Notes: generated by a model not told the origin, from the sequence alone. A stretch of DNA of 64,000 bases from UBA1876 sp003446665 (GCA_040616305.1 CP159918.1:620001-684000), one strand, 5' to 3'. Numbered from the stretch's first letter, positions 42,280 to 51,263 are shown. Program-made: numbers and translations.

Positions 42280-43572
42280 ATGACCAGTCACGACAAGAGA
42301 AACTCCTCTTTGGTTTCCCGATTCATTGGAATGGTTCCAGAAATATTTCAAAAGGAGGCGAGGTTTTGGCCTCTCCACCTTTTTTGTCTTTGCCTTGGAG
42401 CAGGCTTTTTCGGGGTGGGGTACGCGGCATTGCCCGTGGTGGTCCTGTTCTGCTGGATGGTTGTGAAAATCCGTGACTGCGCCGACACGGTGACAGGGAT
42501 CTTTCGTGATGACCCCAATCTTTTTATCTGGCTTTTTTTCGCGGTCTTCTTGCTTTTCGTGATTATTTCCGATGTCGTCAATGGCGGGAAGTGGACACAT
42601 CTTGAGGGAGGTTTGTACAACCTTGCCATAGGGTTTTTCCTGGTAACGGGTGCTCTTGTCGCAATAAGCCATCCCCAGAAAAAGGTGATTGCCTCCTATG
42701 CAGGATGGATTGCCTGCTGGACTGTTCTCTTGCTTCTTCTGCTGGAAGTGCGGTTTGCCGGTATATACCCTTATCATCACGGAGTCTTTGACAATACAAA
42801 TGTACTCTTCACTGTCGTAACCATGGCAGGAGTGGTCAACTTAGTTTTTTTTATGGAACTGCCCTTACGCGTGACCGCCATGAAATGGGTTTTTCTGGCC
42901 TGTGCGGTCTGGGCGGCATTAGCGGTCATCCGTTACTCTACTTCCGAAGCCTTGCTGCCTGTTCTGATTGCCGTGAGTGTCCTTTTGATCGTTTTCTCCG
43001 ATAACCACAAAAGCATGGCGGTTCTTGGGGTTGTTCTTTTTTTTACCGCTTTTTATTGTTCCTTTAGCGAGACGATTCTAAAGAGCCTCGGGTCTGTCGA
43101 TTTTGTCTCCGTCGATTTCTGGAGACGGTTTTCAAACCAAAGGGAAGCGGTTTGGACGGTCACGGCCAGAATGATCTCGCAACATCCGCTTTTGGGGGTA
43201 GGGTCAGGCAGGTTCCCGGAAATAAGCACCGAGATTTTGAGGGCCAACACTGACATAAAACTGCGACTGCCTTATTATATGCATTCTCATTCCATCTGGG
43301 TGCGCCACATGGCTGTACACGGTCTTATTGCCGGGACAGCATTTATCGGTTTATTGCTCAGTGCTGCAAGACGCGTATTGTACAGCTACAAAAAAGAGAA
43401 GGTTTTGGCGTTTCCCCTGGCAGTTTTGGGACTGCTTCTCGTGTATTTTCTCTACGGTCTCGTCGAATGCGCCCCTTTTTTCGAAGAACTGATACCGTTT
43501 GTCTGGGGAAGCCTGGGCCTTCTGATGGGAATGGGCAATACCGACGCTCCTTTGTATGAGGGGAAAGGTTAA
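42280..43572 (+). CDS. O-antigen ligase/polymerase-like membrane protein (WaaL/Wzy type)
   Basis: About 10-11 transmembrane spans with a larger loop near residues 275-345 that holds REAVWTVTARMISQHPLLGVGSGRF and HSHSIWVRHMAVHGLIAG; this is the Wzy_C/WaaL pattern with the periplasmic Arg and His residues thought to be catalytic. 430 residues from ATG 42280 (aaaggtgg upstream); GTG 42265 or TTG 42274 are alternatives. Ligase (joining O-chain to core) and polymerase cannot be told apart from sequence; no Wzx or Wzz gene is in the window. The base composition of its 5' end is more AT-rich than its neighbours. Confidence 0.85.
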   Translation: MTSHDKRNSSLVSRFIGMVPEIFQKEARFWPLHLFCLCLGAGFFGVGYAALPVVVLFCWMVVKIRDCADTVTGIFRDDPNLFIWLFFAVFLLFVIISDVVNGGKWTHLEGGLYNLAIGFFLVTGALVAISHPQKKVIASYAGWIACWTVLLLLLLEVRFAGIYPYHHGVFDNTNVLFTVVTMAGVVNLVFFMELPLRVTAMKWVFLACAVWAALAVIRYSTSEALLPVLIAVSVLLIVFSDNHKSMAVLGVVLFFTAFYCSFSETILKSLGSVDFVSVDFWRRFSNQREAVWTVTARMISQHPLLGVGSGRFPEISTEILRANTDIKLRLPYYMHSHSIWVRHMAVHGLIAGTAFIGLLLSAARRVLYSYKKEKVLAFPLAVLGLLLVYFLYGLVECAPFFEELIPFVWGSLGLLMGMGNTDAPLYEGKG

Positions 43573-44701
43573 AATATTGTTGATTCCAATGAATAAAAAC
43601 AGAAAAAAGACCGATGGTTTAAGCATTATCCAGGCGATAGACGCCGCCGGATGGGGCGGGGCAGAAAACGTGGTGGTGAAGCTCGCAAAGGGCCTTGCGA
43701 AACGGGGACACCATATCGAGGTGTGGGTACGGCGCGGGTCCTTTTTGACGGAAAAACTTCCTGATTCCGTCAACGTGCGGGTTGTCCCTTTTTTGAACGA
43801 TTACGATCCCTTCACCACGGCCCGCTTTGTGCATGCCCTGAAAACCCATGACATTGTAAACGTGCATCTCGGTCGTGCGGCCAGGCTTTCCGGTTATGCC
43901 GCAAAAATTTCGTCCCCTTTGGCTCGCAGGCGTCTGATATGCCACATGCACTCCTATCACAAGCCCAGGCATTACCGGTTTCAAAAACGTATTATCTGCG
44001 TCTCCAGGGCAGTAGAGGAATATGTGCTTGAAGCGATGTCCTGGGTAGATAAAACCTGGATGATACATAACGGAATCAACGCCGAAGGGGCCCTTGAAGC
44101 TGCGCCCCTTGTCCCAGAGAACCCAGGTGTTGTCAGGATAGGCCTTCTGGCGACTTTCAAAGACCCAAAAGGTCATGCCGATTTGCTTCGTGCCTTTTCG
44201 AAAATGAGCCTCCACATCCCTTGCGAGTTGGTATTGGGCGGAACGGGCGAAACTCTGGAACCGATGAAAAAACTGGCCTCCGATCTGGGTATCGCCGACA
44301 GGGTGATTTTTACCGGATTCGTCCCTCCCGAAGATATCTTTTCTTTCTGGCGTTCACTCGACGTGGCCTGCCTGCCCTCGAAAACCGAAGGTTGCAGCCT
44401 TTCCGCGGTGGAAGCCATGGCAAGCGGGCTTCCTGTGGTCGCTTACGCGGAACCAGGTTTGTCAGAGGTGATAGGCGATAACGGTATTTTGGTCACAAGG
44501 GGTGATGCGGATGTCTTGGCGCGTACTCTTGAAAAAGTTGCAGGGGATGGGTCCTTGCGGGAGAAATATTCCCGGCTGAGCCTCGAAAGAAGCAAAGATT
44601 TTACCGAGGATGCCATGGTGGAGAAAACCCTTGAAGTCTACCGGCAGGTCGTTGAAGAAAGCCGCCTTGAAGGCTTTACCCACCCGGGATCGAGAGGGTG
44701 A
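43556..44701 (+). CDS. Glycosyltransferase family 4 protein
   Basis: GT-B fold with IIQAIDAAGWGGAENVVVKL (glycine loop), VNVHLGRAARLSGY, ICHMHSYHKPRHY, IGLLATFKDPKGHADLLRAF, GGTGETLEPMK and the donor motif PSKTEGCSLSAVEAMASGLPVVAY. 381 residues. The start is uncertain (ATG 43556, TTG 43577 or ATG 43589); the first overlaps the ligase gene by 17 bp. It belongs to the same subfamily as the broken gene at 41996, so these two probably once were paralogues or replaced one another. Confidence 0.9.
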   Translation: MRGKVKILLIPMNKNRKKTDGLSIIQAIDAAGWGGAENVVVKLAKGLAKRGHHIEVWVRRGSFLTEKLPDSVNVRVVPFLNDYDPFTTARFVHALKTHDIVNVHLGRAARLSGYAAKISSPLARRRLICHMHSYHKPRHYRFQKRIICVSRAVEEYVLEAMSWVDKTWMIHNGINAEGALEAAPLVPENPGVVRIGLLATFKDPKGHADLLRAFSKMSLHIPCELVLGGTGETLEPMKKLASDLGIADRVIFTGFVPPEDIFSFWRSLDVACLPSKTEGCSLSAVEAMASGLPVVAYAEPGLSEVIGDNGILVTRGDADVLARTLEKVAGDGSLREKYSRLSLERSKDFTEDAMVEKTLEVYRQVVEESRLEGFTHPGSRG

Positions 44702-45318
44702 TGTCGTTGCCGGATACAGAAAACGAGGCTGGGTTCACAAAACCAAAGAGAGCTGTTTTCCTCGACAGGGATGGGACATTGATCGAAGAAAAAGGCTATA
44801 TTCAAAGGCCGGAGGAAGTTGTCCTGCTGCCGCAAGCGACGGAAGGCCTCAAAGGTTTCAGGGCGCTGGGGCTTGAAGTGGTCATCCTTACAAACCAGTC
44901 CGGAATAGGAAGGGGTTTTTACGCCGAGGCCGATTACCACAAGGTGATGGCACGCCTTTTCGCCTTGCTCGAGGGAAGGCAGGCCGCCGTGGACGCGTCG
45001 TACTTCTGCCCCCACGCGCCGTGGGAAGGATGCCCCTGCAGAAAGCCCTCACCGGGCATGGCAGAACGTGCGGCCAGGGAACTTTCCATCGACCTGGCGC
45101 GGTCTTTTGTGGTGGGCGATAAAAAATCCGACATGGAACTTGCCCGGGTGATCGGAGCGAGGGGTATACTGGTCCGTACAGGTTATGGTGCCGAAACCGA
45201 AAAAGCGGAAACTCCCCTGTGGGATGCGGCGGCCGATGACCTTGCCGAGGTCGCGGAAATCATAAGGGGCTGGATTGCGGGGGAAAACGATGAGACCCGA
45301 AACGGGGAAAATGCTTAA
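44701..45318 (+). CDS. gmhB: D-glycero-D-manno-heptose 1,7-bisphosphate 7-phosphatase
   Basis: HAD phosphatase of the GmhB/HisB-N type: FLDRDGTLIEEKGYI (nucleophile), ILTNQSGIGRGFY, the zinc-loop cysteines CPHAPWEGCPCRKPSPGM and GDKKSDMELA. 205 residues from ATG 44701 (TGATG overlap). It removes the 7-phosphate between the kinase and adenylyltransferase steps of HldE. The neighbours gmhA, hldD and hldE support this role over histidinol phosphatase. Confidence 0.93.
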   Translation: MSLPDTENEAGFTKPKRAVFLDRDGTLIEEKGYIQRPEEVVLLPQATEGLKGFRALGLEVVILTNQSGIGRGFYAEADYHKVMARLFALLEGRQAAVDASYFCPHAPWEGCPCRKPSPGMAERAARELSIDLARSFVVGDKKSDMELARVIGARGILVRTGYGAETEKAETPLWDAAADDLAEVAEIIRGWIAGENDETRNGENA

Positions 45319-45913
45319 AGGGATAATGAAAACATCCATGGCTGAAACAGCCCGGGCGCTCGACGAATTTTCAAGTCGTGAAAGCGAATCGTTCATAAGC
45401 GCCGTGGAGTTGATAGCGAATGCCATGCGGGGAGGTTTCAAGCTTCTTTTGTGCGGAAACGGGGGCAGTGCCGCCGACTGCCAGCACCTTGCCGCCGAGT
45501 TCGTCTGCCGCCTGCGGCCGCAAATGGAGCGCAAGGCCCTGCCGGCCCTGGCGCTTACCACGGACACGTCCTTTCTCACGGCCTTTGTCAACGACTACTG
45601 CTTTGAGGACGTTTTCGCCCGCCAGGTGGAAGCCTTCGGAAAACCGGGAGATGTTTTGATGGGTATAAGTACCAGCGGCGGTTCGGAAAACATCAAAAGG
45701 GCCCTCGCAAGGGCTCGCGAGCTGGGCCTTGAAACGGTTGCCCTCACCCGAAGGGGCGGAGCGATAGGCTCGTTCTGCGACGTTTCGCTCGAAGTGGATT
45801 CCACCGACCCGGCGGTCATACAGAACACGCACATTGCCATCGAGCATGCCCTTTGCGCCGCCGTGGAAGAGGTTCTTTTCAGCGGTTCCGCCGATGGAGG
45901 TGCGAATCCATGA
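45290..45913 (+). CDS. gmhA: Sedoheptulose-7-phosphate isomerase
   Basis: First step of ADP-heptose synthesis. SIS-domain protein with LLCGNGGSAADCQHLAAEFV, ALALTTDTSFLTAFVNDY, GDVLMGISTSGGSENI and the C-terminal QNTHIAIEHALC segment with the metal-site residues of GmhA. About 207 residues from ATG 45290 (gcggggg upstream); ATG 45311 or 45326 are also possible. Overlaps gmhB by 29 bp and hldD by ATGA. Confidence 0.95.
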   Translation: MRPETGKMLKGIMKTSMAETARALDEFSSRESESFISAVELIANAMRGGFKLLLCGNGGSAADCQHLAAEFVCRLRPQMERKALPALALTTDTSFLTAFVNDYCFEDVFARQVEAFGKPGDVLMGISTSGGSENIKRALARARELGLETVALTRRGGAIGSFCDVSLEVDSTDPAVIQNTHIAIEHALCAAVEEVLFSGSADGGANP

Positions 45914-46887
45914 TAATCGTCACCGGAGGAGCCGGGTTCATAGGAAGCAACCTGGTGGCGGGGCTCAACAGCCGCGGGATAAGCGACATACTCGTCGTCG
46001 ACAGCATGGGTAATTCGGGAAAGTTCAAGAACCTGAGGGGGCTTGAGTTTTCCGACTACCTCGAGAAAGGCGAATTCAGGGAAGCCCTTGTCAAAGGTCT
46101 TTTCGACAAAAAGAAGATAGAAGCCCTCTTCCACCAGGGGGCGTGCTCGGACACGCTTAATACCGACGGACGCTACATGATGGAAAATAACTACCGGTAC
46201 TCCAGGGACCTTTTGGATTTTTGCCTGAAACGGGCCGTCCCCTTCATATACGCCTCCTCCGCCTCGGTGTACGGCTTGGGGAAAAAGGGCTTCAGGGAAG
46301 AAGCCGAATGCGAATTTCCCCTGAACCTTTATGCTTTTACCAAGCACCTTTTCGACCGCCATGTCAGGAAGGTCCTGCCCCTTGCGAAAAACCAGGTGGC
46401 GGGCCTGCGCTACTTCAACGTCTTCGGCCCCCAGGAGGCGCACAAGGGGCGCATGGCTTCGATGGTGTTCCACGCCTTTCACCAGGTGCGAAACACGGGA
46501 AAGGTGAAGCTTTTCGAGGGTTCGGACGGTTACGGGCCCGGACAACAGAGGCGCGACTTCGTCTTTGTGGATGATGCAGTGAAAGTGAACCTCTTTTTCC
46601 TGGAGCACCCCGACGTCTCGGGCATTTTCAACTGCGGGACCGGCAAGTCGAGGACTTTTTCGGACCTTGCCATGGCGGTCATAAACGCCATGGGTCGCGG
46701 GACCGTCGAGTACGTCCCTTTCCCCGACGACCTCAAGGGCAAATACCAGAGCTTTACCGAAGCCGACCTCGCAAACCTCAGAAGCTGTGGGTACACCGAA
46801 CCCTTCGAAAACCTCGACGTCGCCGTCGAGCGTTACGTAAAGCTCCTTTTTGAAAAAGACGGCTACCTCTTCGGGGAGGACGACTGA
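45910..46887 (+). CDS. hldD: ADP-L-glycero-D-manno-heptose 6-epimerase
   Basis: SDR-family epimerase. N-terminal NADP fold MIIVTGGAGFIGSNLVAGLN, FHQGACSDT, the catalytic YxxxK as Y-A-F-T-K (LNLYAFTKHLFD), GLRYFNVFGP, QRRDFVFVDD and GIFNCGTGKSRTF. 325 residues. Start ATG 45910 with ggaggtg eight bases upstream. Last step of the pathway; it gives the L,D-heptose used by the two GT9 enzymes. Confidence 0.96.
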   Translation: MIIVTGGAGFIGSNLVAGLNSRGISDILVVDSMGNSGKFKNLRGLEFSDYLEKGEFREALVKGLFDKKKIEALFHQGACSDTLNTDGRYMMENNYRYSRDLLDFCLKRAVPFIYASSASVYGLGKKGFREEAECEFPLNLYAFTKHLFDRHVRKVLPLAKNQVAGLRYFNVFGPQEAHKGRMASMVFHAFHQVRNTGKVKLFEGSDGYGPGQQRRDFVFVDDAVKVNLFFLEHPDVSGIFNCGTGKSRTFSDLAMAVINAMGRGTVEYVPFPDDLKGKYQSFTEADLANLRSCGYTEPFENLDVAVERYVKLLFEKDGYLFGEDD

Positions 46888-46888
46888 G

Positions 46889-48349
46889 ATGGCACCGGGA
46901 CTCCTGCCGAGGGACATACTGCGGACGGGGCTTCAAAACGTCAAGGTCCTCGTCTTGGGGGATCTGATCCTGGACCGGACCTACAAGGGGGCCGTCAAGC
47001 GCATATCGCCCGAGGCGCCCATACCCGTCGTGCACGTCACCTCCAGCACCAACGGACTGGGCGGGGCCGGCAATGTGGCCCACAACCTCTCGCGACTCGG
47101 GTGCAGCGTCGTTTTGGCGGCGTCGGTGGGAAAAGACCCCGAAGGATTCATGCTGAAAGAACTGCTCGGAAAAAATGGCATAAACGCCGGTTGTCTGCTT
47201 GAAACCGCCAAGGTAACCACCACAAAGACGCGGGTCATTTCGGCGAGACAGCAGATGCTGCGCCTCGACTTTGAGGAGACCGACGCCCTTGAGGCGAAAG
47301 AAGAGGAAGCCCTTCTCGCCAGGGCCGAAGAAGAGATAGAAAAAGGCGTCGGGGCTGTGGTCCTTTCCGACTACGGCAAGGGGGTATGCACGCCCGGTGT
47401 CTGCCGCAAGGTGACAGATCTTTGCAAGAGTGCGAAGATCCCCGTCATCGTGGACCCGAAGGGCCCCGACTGGGAGAGGTACCAGGGAGCCTGGATGGTT
47501 ACGCCCAACCTCAACGAACTGGGACAGGCCCTGGGCGAAACGGTCCCCAACGAGGATGGGGCCGTAGAAGCGGCGGGGCTAAGGCTTAAAAACAGGTGGG
47601 ACCTTGCCCACCTTTTGGTGACCAGGTCCGACAAGGGGATGACACTCTTTTTTGAAGAAGGAATCTTGCACGAACCCGCCCTCGCGCGGGAGGTCTTTGA
47701 CGTAAGCGGCGCAGGAGACACGGTGGTGGCCGTGACGGCGGCGTTTGTTTCCGCAGGGGCTGCTGTCGCTGATTCCATACGTGCCGCCAACAGGGCTGCC
47801 GGTTTCGTCGTGGGCAAGGCCGGGACTTACGCCATAGGGGCGGAGGAGTTGCTTGCAGAACTTGACGGTACCTCGCGGACTTCGAGCAAGATCCAAAGCC
47901 TTGAAGAAGCCGCGGAGATCGTCCGGCGCTGGAGGCGCGAAGGCAGGAAAATTGTCTTTACCAACGGCTGTTTCGATATCCTGCACGCCGGGCATGTCCA
48001 TTGCCTGGAAAGGGCGAAATCTTTCGGAGACCGACTCGTGGTGGGCCTCAATTCCGACGAATCGGTGAGGCGACTCAAGGGAAAAAAGCGCCCCGTCATG
48101 AACCAGAACGACCGTGCGGCGATCCTCTCCGCGCTGGAGTGTGTGGACCTGGTTGTCGCCTTCGACGAAGACACCCCGCTCGAACTTATCCGCGCCCTTA
48201 AGCCGGCGGTGCTGGTAAAAGGCGGCGACTACAGCCCGCAAGACGTGGTCGGCCGGGACGTGGTCGAAGAGTGGGGAGGCCGTGTGGAGATAGTTCCCGT
48301 CCTGGATGGAAAAAGCACCACCGGCATCTTGCGTCTTTTGTCCGATTGA
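46889..48349 (+). CDS. hldE: Bifunctional heptose-7-phosphate kinase / heptose-1-phosphate adenylyltransferase
   Basis: N-terminal PfkB-type sugar kinase (about residues 15-330; VLVLGDLILDRTYKG, GGAGNVAHNLSRLG, SGAGDTVVAVTAAF) fused to a nucleotidyltransferase domain (about 350-486; VFTNGCFDILHAGHVHCL, GLNSDESVRRLKGKKRP). 486 residues, the normal length of the fused form. ggggagg eight bases before ATG 46889. It closes the 34-kb LPS run; no clear terminator follows. Confidence 0.97.
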   Translation: MAPGLLPRDILRTGLQNVKVLVLGDLILDRTYKGAVKRISPEAPIPVVHVTSSTNGLGGAGNVAHNLSRLGCSVVLAASVGKDPEGFMLKELLGKNGINAGCLLETAKVTTTKTRVISARQQMLRLDFEETDALEAKEEEALLARAEEEIEKGVGAVVLSDYGKGVCTPGVCRKVTDLCKSAKIPVIVDPKGPDWERYQGAWMVTPNLNELGQALGETVPNEDGAVEAAGLRLKNRWDLAHLLVTRSDKGMTLFFEEGILHEPALAREVFDVSGAGDTVVAVTAAFVSAGAAVADSIRAANRAAGFVVGKAGTYAIGAEELLAELDGTSRTSSKIQSLEEAAEIVRRWRREGRKIVFTNGCFDILHAGHVHCLERAKSFGDRLVVGLNSDESVRRLKGKKRPVMNQNDRAAILSALECVDLVVAFDEDTPLELIRALKPAVLVKGGDYSPQDVVGRDVVEEWGGRVEIVPVLDGKSTTGILRLLSD

Positions 48350-48392
48350 CGGGAAAAGCCTGAAAACAAGTCTGCCGGAGTGCGAAAAAAGC

Positions 48393-48421
48393 TTTACAAT
48401 CTGGATGCAATAGTGTATCTT
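48393..48421 (+). promoter_or_regulatory. Promoter candidate for the SLH porin gene
   Basis: TTTACA (48393-48398), 17 bases, TATCTT (48416-48421). It would give a leader of about 300 bases. The 5/6 match at -35 and exact spacing support it. Confidence 0.6.
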
Positions 48422-48729
48422 TTATAAAGGCTTGGTGGCCGGACGAGCCGACTTTCGTAAAGCAGGTATTGACTTCCAGCACGCGATAGGGCAGAATTTC
48501 CGGTGGAACATGAAACACCCTCACAATACTGTCTCCTGTTCCTGCGGCGACCCTGAAGGCGAAGAAAGGAGGTGCAACCCCCGAAAGCCAAAAAGGGCAA
48601 GCAGGATGGAGAAGGTCCGAAAGACACTTAAAAAAGCGGAAAGCGAGTCAGGAAGGAAACGTGGATACTTCAGGACGAACGCCGCTTTGATGTGTCAGGG
48701 CCAATACACATCAAGGGGGTAACATAACT
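48422..48729 (+). promoter_or_regulatory. Long 5' leader of the SLH porin with a stem-loop next to the ribosome site
   Basis: The 380 bp between hldE and the porin contain no convincing gene. The leader carries a perfect 7-bp stem GATGTGT/ACACATC (48689-48695 with 48706-48712, 10-base loop) that ends just before the aagggggt ribosome site. A good aaaggaggtg ribosome-like site at 48564-48573 leads only into a short open frame of about 19 codons starting at GTG 48571. Function of the leader is not known. Confidence 0.45.
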
Positions 48730-50337
48730 ATGAAGAAATTTGTTGCGCTTGTAGCAGTTGCGGCGTTGGTAGCCTTCGCGGCTCCCGCCTTTGCGGCCAA
48801 TCCGTTCATGGACGTTCCCATGAACCACTGGGCCTATGACGCGGTCAGCCAGCTCGCCGCCAGAGGCATCGTCACCGGGTATCCCGACGGCGCCTTCAAG
48901 GGCGAGTGGAAGGCCACCAGGTACGAGATGGCCTCCATAGTGGCCAGAGCGCTCGCCTACGTGGACATGAACAAGGCGAGCAAGGAAGACCTCGAGCTCC
49001 TGAAACGACTCGTCGTCGAATTCAAGGACGAGCTCGATGCCCTCGGCGTCAAGGTTGAGGACCTCGACGGCAGGGTCAGCACCCTCGAAGAGGACATCGG
49101 CGGCTGGCGCATTTGGGGTGAATTGCGGTTCGACGCCAAGTGGGCCGACGAAGAAGGTGGAGCCTACACGAGTGCAGGCGACACGGACTTCAACCTGAAC
49201 CGTTACCGTATATACATGCAAAAGAAGATCGATGACAAGTTGACCTTCACAGCCCGTATCGGATCCGCCGGGGGAGATTTCGACGATAATGACAAAGACC
49301 TCGACTGGGAGCAGTACTATGTAACCGCCAAGATGCCTTGGGACTTTACAGTGAAACTGGGCAAGTGGCCCTACGACTGGGAAGGCGAAGACGGGTTCTA
49401 CACCGACAACGATGCATGGTTCACCGACTGGAGGCTGGTTGGTTTCTACGCTTCGAAGCCCTTCGGGACCGGCCAGTTTGACGCTTTCGTGGCCCACAGG
49501 GACGAGAACACAGCGAAGAGACCTTCGTTGACTATTGATTTCGATGAAGAAACCGGAAAATTTAACGCATTAAACAAGGACGAGGGCTACAACTATGGCA
49601 TGCGGCTGAAATGGGCCTTCAACGAGCAGTTCGGCATGGGTCTCGTCGGCATCTGGAAAGACTATGATGACAAGGCGATGGCTGCAACGAACTGGGGCGA
49701 CTTGTACGACTCATTGAATGCTGCATACACTGGGAATGACGCGATTACTCTCGGTCTCGATGACATCGACAACGTGGGTGGCGCACCGGCTATGGGTGAC
49801 TGGGCCGTCTACTGGGCGCAGGCTTATGTAAACTTCACTCCCAACATCCAGCTCCGCGGCCGCTACATGATGCAGGACTTCGACAAGGCTGTTGAGGTCG
49901 CCAGCAAGGCTAAGACCGACGACCCGAGTGCACTCCATGGCGTACTTGAAATCAGCCAGGAGGCCTTGGGCTTCACCAGCCTCTGGATTGAATACGCCGA
50001 CATCGAAGAGGGCTTCCACATCGACACCGCAGACCCCTACGCCGACTGGGGCAACGACGTACTTTTCGCGTACGGACCGAACGAGGACTATTTCAGGAAA
50101 GACACGGACGTCCTCTTCGTCAGGGCCGACCAGAAGTGGAACGACAAGTGGGGCACCTTCCAGCGTTACATCGATGTTGACGACGGCTACGAAAACGCCG
50201 AAGTCTACACCTTTGGCGTTGCCTACTGGTACACGCCTAGCATCAAGTTCGAGCTGTCCTACGACGACACCAGCTACGACGGCGACGACAGAAAAGACGA
50301 CAGCATGATCCGGCTCCGTACCCACGTCTGGTTCTAG
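48730..50337 (+). CDS. SLH-domain outer-membrane porin (OmpM type)
   Basis: Signal peptide (MKKFVALVAVAALVAFAAPAFA), one SLH domain at about residues 24-75 (FMDVPMNHWAYDAVSQLAARG, GYPDGAFKG, TRYEMASIVARAL), a coiled coil (about 80-130) and a beta-barrel to residue 535 ending in HVWF, a C-terminal aromatic signal for the Bam machine. Acidic, Asp/Trp/Tyr-rich strands. In Negativicutes and Synergistota such proteins tether the outer membrane to secondary polymers on peptidoglycan through the SLH domain while the barrel acts as a porin. It is expected to be among the most abundant proteins; a long leader and strong terminator fit this. Confidence 0.92.
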   Translation: MKKFVALVAVAALVAFAAPAFAANPFMDVPMNHWAYDAVSQLAARGIVTGYPDGAFKGEWKATRYEMASIVARALAYVDMNKASKEDLELLKRLVVEFKDELDALGVKVEDLDGRVSTLEEDIGGWRIWGELRFDAKWADEEGGAYTSAGDTDFNLNRYRIYMQKKIDDKLTFTARIGSAGGDFDDNDKDLDWEQYYVTAKMPWDFTVKLGKWPYDWEGEDGFYTDNDAWFTDWRLVGFYASKPFGTGQFDAFVAHRDENTAKRPSLTIDFDEETGKFNALNKDEGYNYGMRLKWAFNEQFGMGLVGIWKDYDDKAMAATNWGDLYDSLNAAYTGNDAITLGLDDIDNVGGAPAMGDWAVYWAQAYVNFTPNIQLRGRYMMQDFDKAVEVASKAKTDDPSALHGVLEISQEALGFTSLWIEYADIEEGFHIDTADPYADWGNDVLFAYGPNEDYFRKDTDVLFVRADQKWNDKWGTFQRYIDVDDGYENAEVYTFGVAYWYTPSIKFELSYDDTSYDGDDRKDDSMIRLRTHVWF

Positions 50338-50369
50338 CAGCAAAAGACAAGAAACGGCAATGCTTAAAA

Positions 50370-50398
50370 CGGGAGGGCTTCGGCCTTCCCGTTTTTTT
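50370..50398 (+). terminator. Intrinsic terminator of the SLH porin gene
   Basis: CGGGAGGGC-TTCG-GCCTTCCCG, a 9-bp stem (one G-T pair) with a stable TTCG loop, followed by seven Ts. Confidence 0.95.
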
Positions 50399-50466
50399 AT
50401 CTTTGCTAAACTACGGTTTCTCCGAGCGGGGTTCGAAAATCCTGGCCGCCGCGGATCGTCTTGTTG

Positions 50467-50472
50467 TATAAT
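50467..50472 (+). promoter_or_regulatory. -10 element (TATAAT) before the 50514 gene
   Basis: A perfect TATAAT lies 41 bases before the start codon, after a terminator, so a new transcript is expected here. No recognisable -35 at 16-18 bases. Confidence 0.45.
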
Positions 50473-50513
50473 GACACGAGACTGGAATTTTCTTGTTCCG
50501 AGGAGGGTATTTT

Positions 50514-51263
50514 ATGAAGAAAAAGAACCTTTTTGCCCTTATGTGTGCTGTCCTTTTGGTCACGGTTGTAACGGGGACAGCCTTTGCGGCCGGCTACGAC
50601 AGCATCATGGAGAAATGGACGAGGCGGGATACATACAAGACCGACCTGGGTGCGGAACTAAGGATCACCGTAACCTACTACGCCAACGAATACATAGACG
50701 CCCTTATCCAGAAACAGGCCGAGGAAAACCTTTGGACCCGGGACGAAATGGAAAACTACAAGTACCGCCTTTTGAGCTCCCTGAGTCTCGAAGAGTACAT
50801 TCCCTTTCACATAGAGTTCGACAACCGCGGGCCATCGATGCACATGGCGCCCTTCGACGAGCAAGTAACGCTTTGGGTGGGAAACAAAAAGCACAAGCCC
50901 GTGGACTACGAAAAGCGCTTCAACTTCAAGCTGGTCGGGAAAAGAGACGGATTGGTGTATTTCCCACGCTACGACGAGAAGGGCAACGAAATTCTCGAGG
51001 GGACCAATACAATACGCCTGATGATAAACGACGGCATCAGCGCGCAGACGCTGGGCAAGACTGTGGAGTTTTTCTGGGATACCAACAAGGACACGGCGGT
51101 GGATTTCACCGAGGGCCAGGCCATGCGACGCCTTGAAGCCGACAGGCTCATCAAGAGGCTTGAGAACCTTAACAGCGAGAAAAAGGAGCTGGAAGCCCAG
51201 CTTGCGGAGCTGAACGCGGAGATCCAGAAGGTCGAACAGCGCCTTGAGGAACTCAGGCAGTAG
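50514..51263 (+). CDS. Uncharacterised exported protein with C-terminal coiled coil
   Basis: Not recognised. Signal peptide MKKKNLFALMCAVLLVTVVTGTAFA, mature protein about 224 residues. The middle is a mixed alpha/beta domain rich in Tyr and charged residues; a short calcium-loop-like DTNKDTAVDFTEG (D-x-N-x-D spacing) lies near residue 190, and the last 45 residues form a Glu/Leu/Lys coiled coil (RLEADRLIKRLENLN...). Periplasmic or envelope location inferred. Start ATG 50514 with gaggaggg upstream; the longer frame from 50493 is not supported. Lies 17 bp before pfkA. Confidence 0.8.
   Translation: MKKKNLFALMCAVLLVTVVTGTAFAAGYDSIMEKWTRRDTYKTDLGAELRITVTYYANEYIDALIQKQAEENLWTRDEMENYKYRLLSSLSLEEYIPFHIEFDNRGPSMHMAPFDEQVTLWVGNKKHKPVDYEKRFNFKLVGKRDGLVYFPRYDEKGNEILEGTNTIRLMINDGISAQTLGKTVEFFWDTNKDTAVDFTEGQAMRRLEADRLIKRLENLNSEKKELEAQLAELNAEIQKVEQRLEELRQ

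Noticed and set aside
45595..46917. Minus-strand 440-codon open frame
   Set aside because: Antisense to gmhA/hldD, which are certain; no recognisable motifs.
48432..48722. Open frame of 96 codons in the porin leader
   Set aside because: No ribosome site at the start, low-complexity Lys/Arg-rich content, unlike neighbouring codon usage; more likely untranslated leader.
50360..51136. Plus-strand 258-codon open frame
   Set aside because: Out-of-frame shadow of the exported protein at 50514; it also runs through the terminator at 50370.
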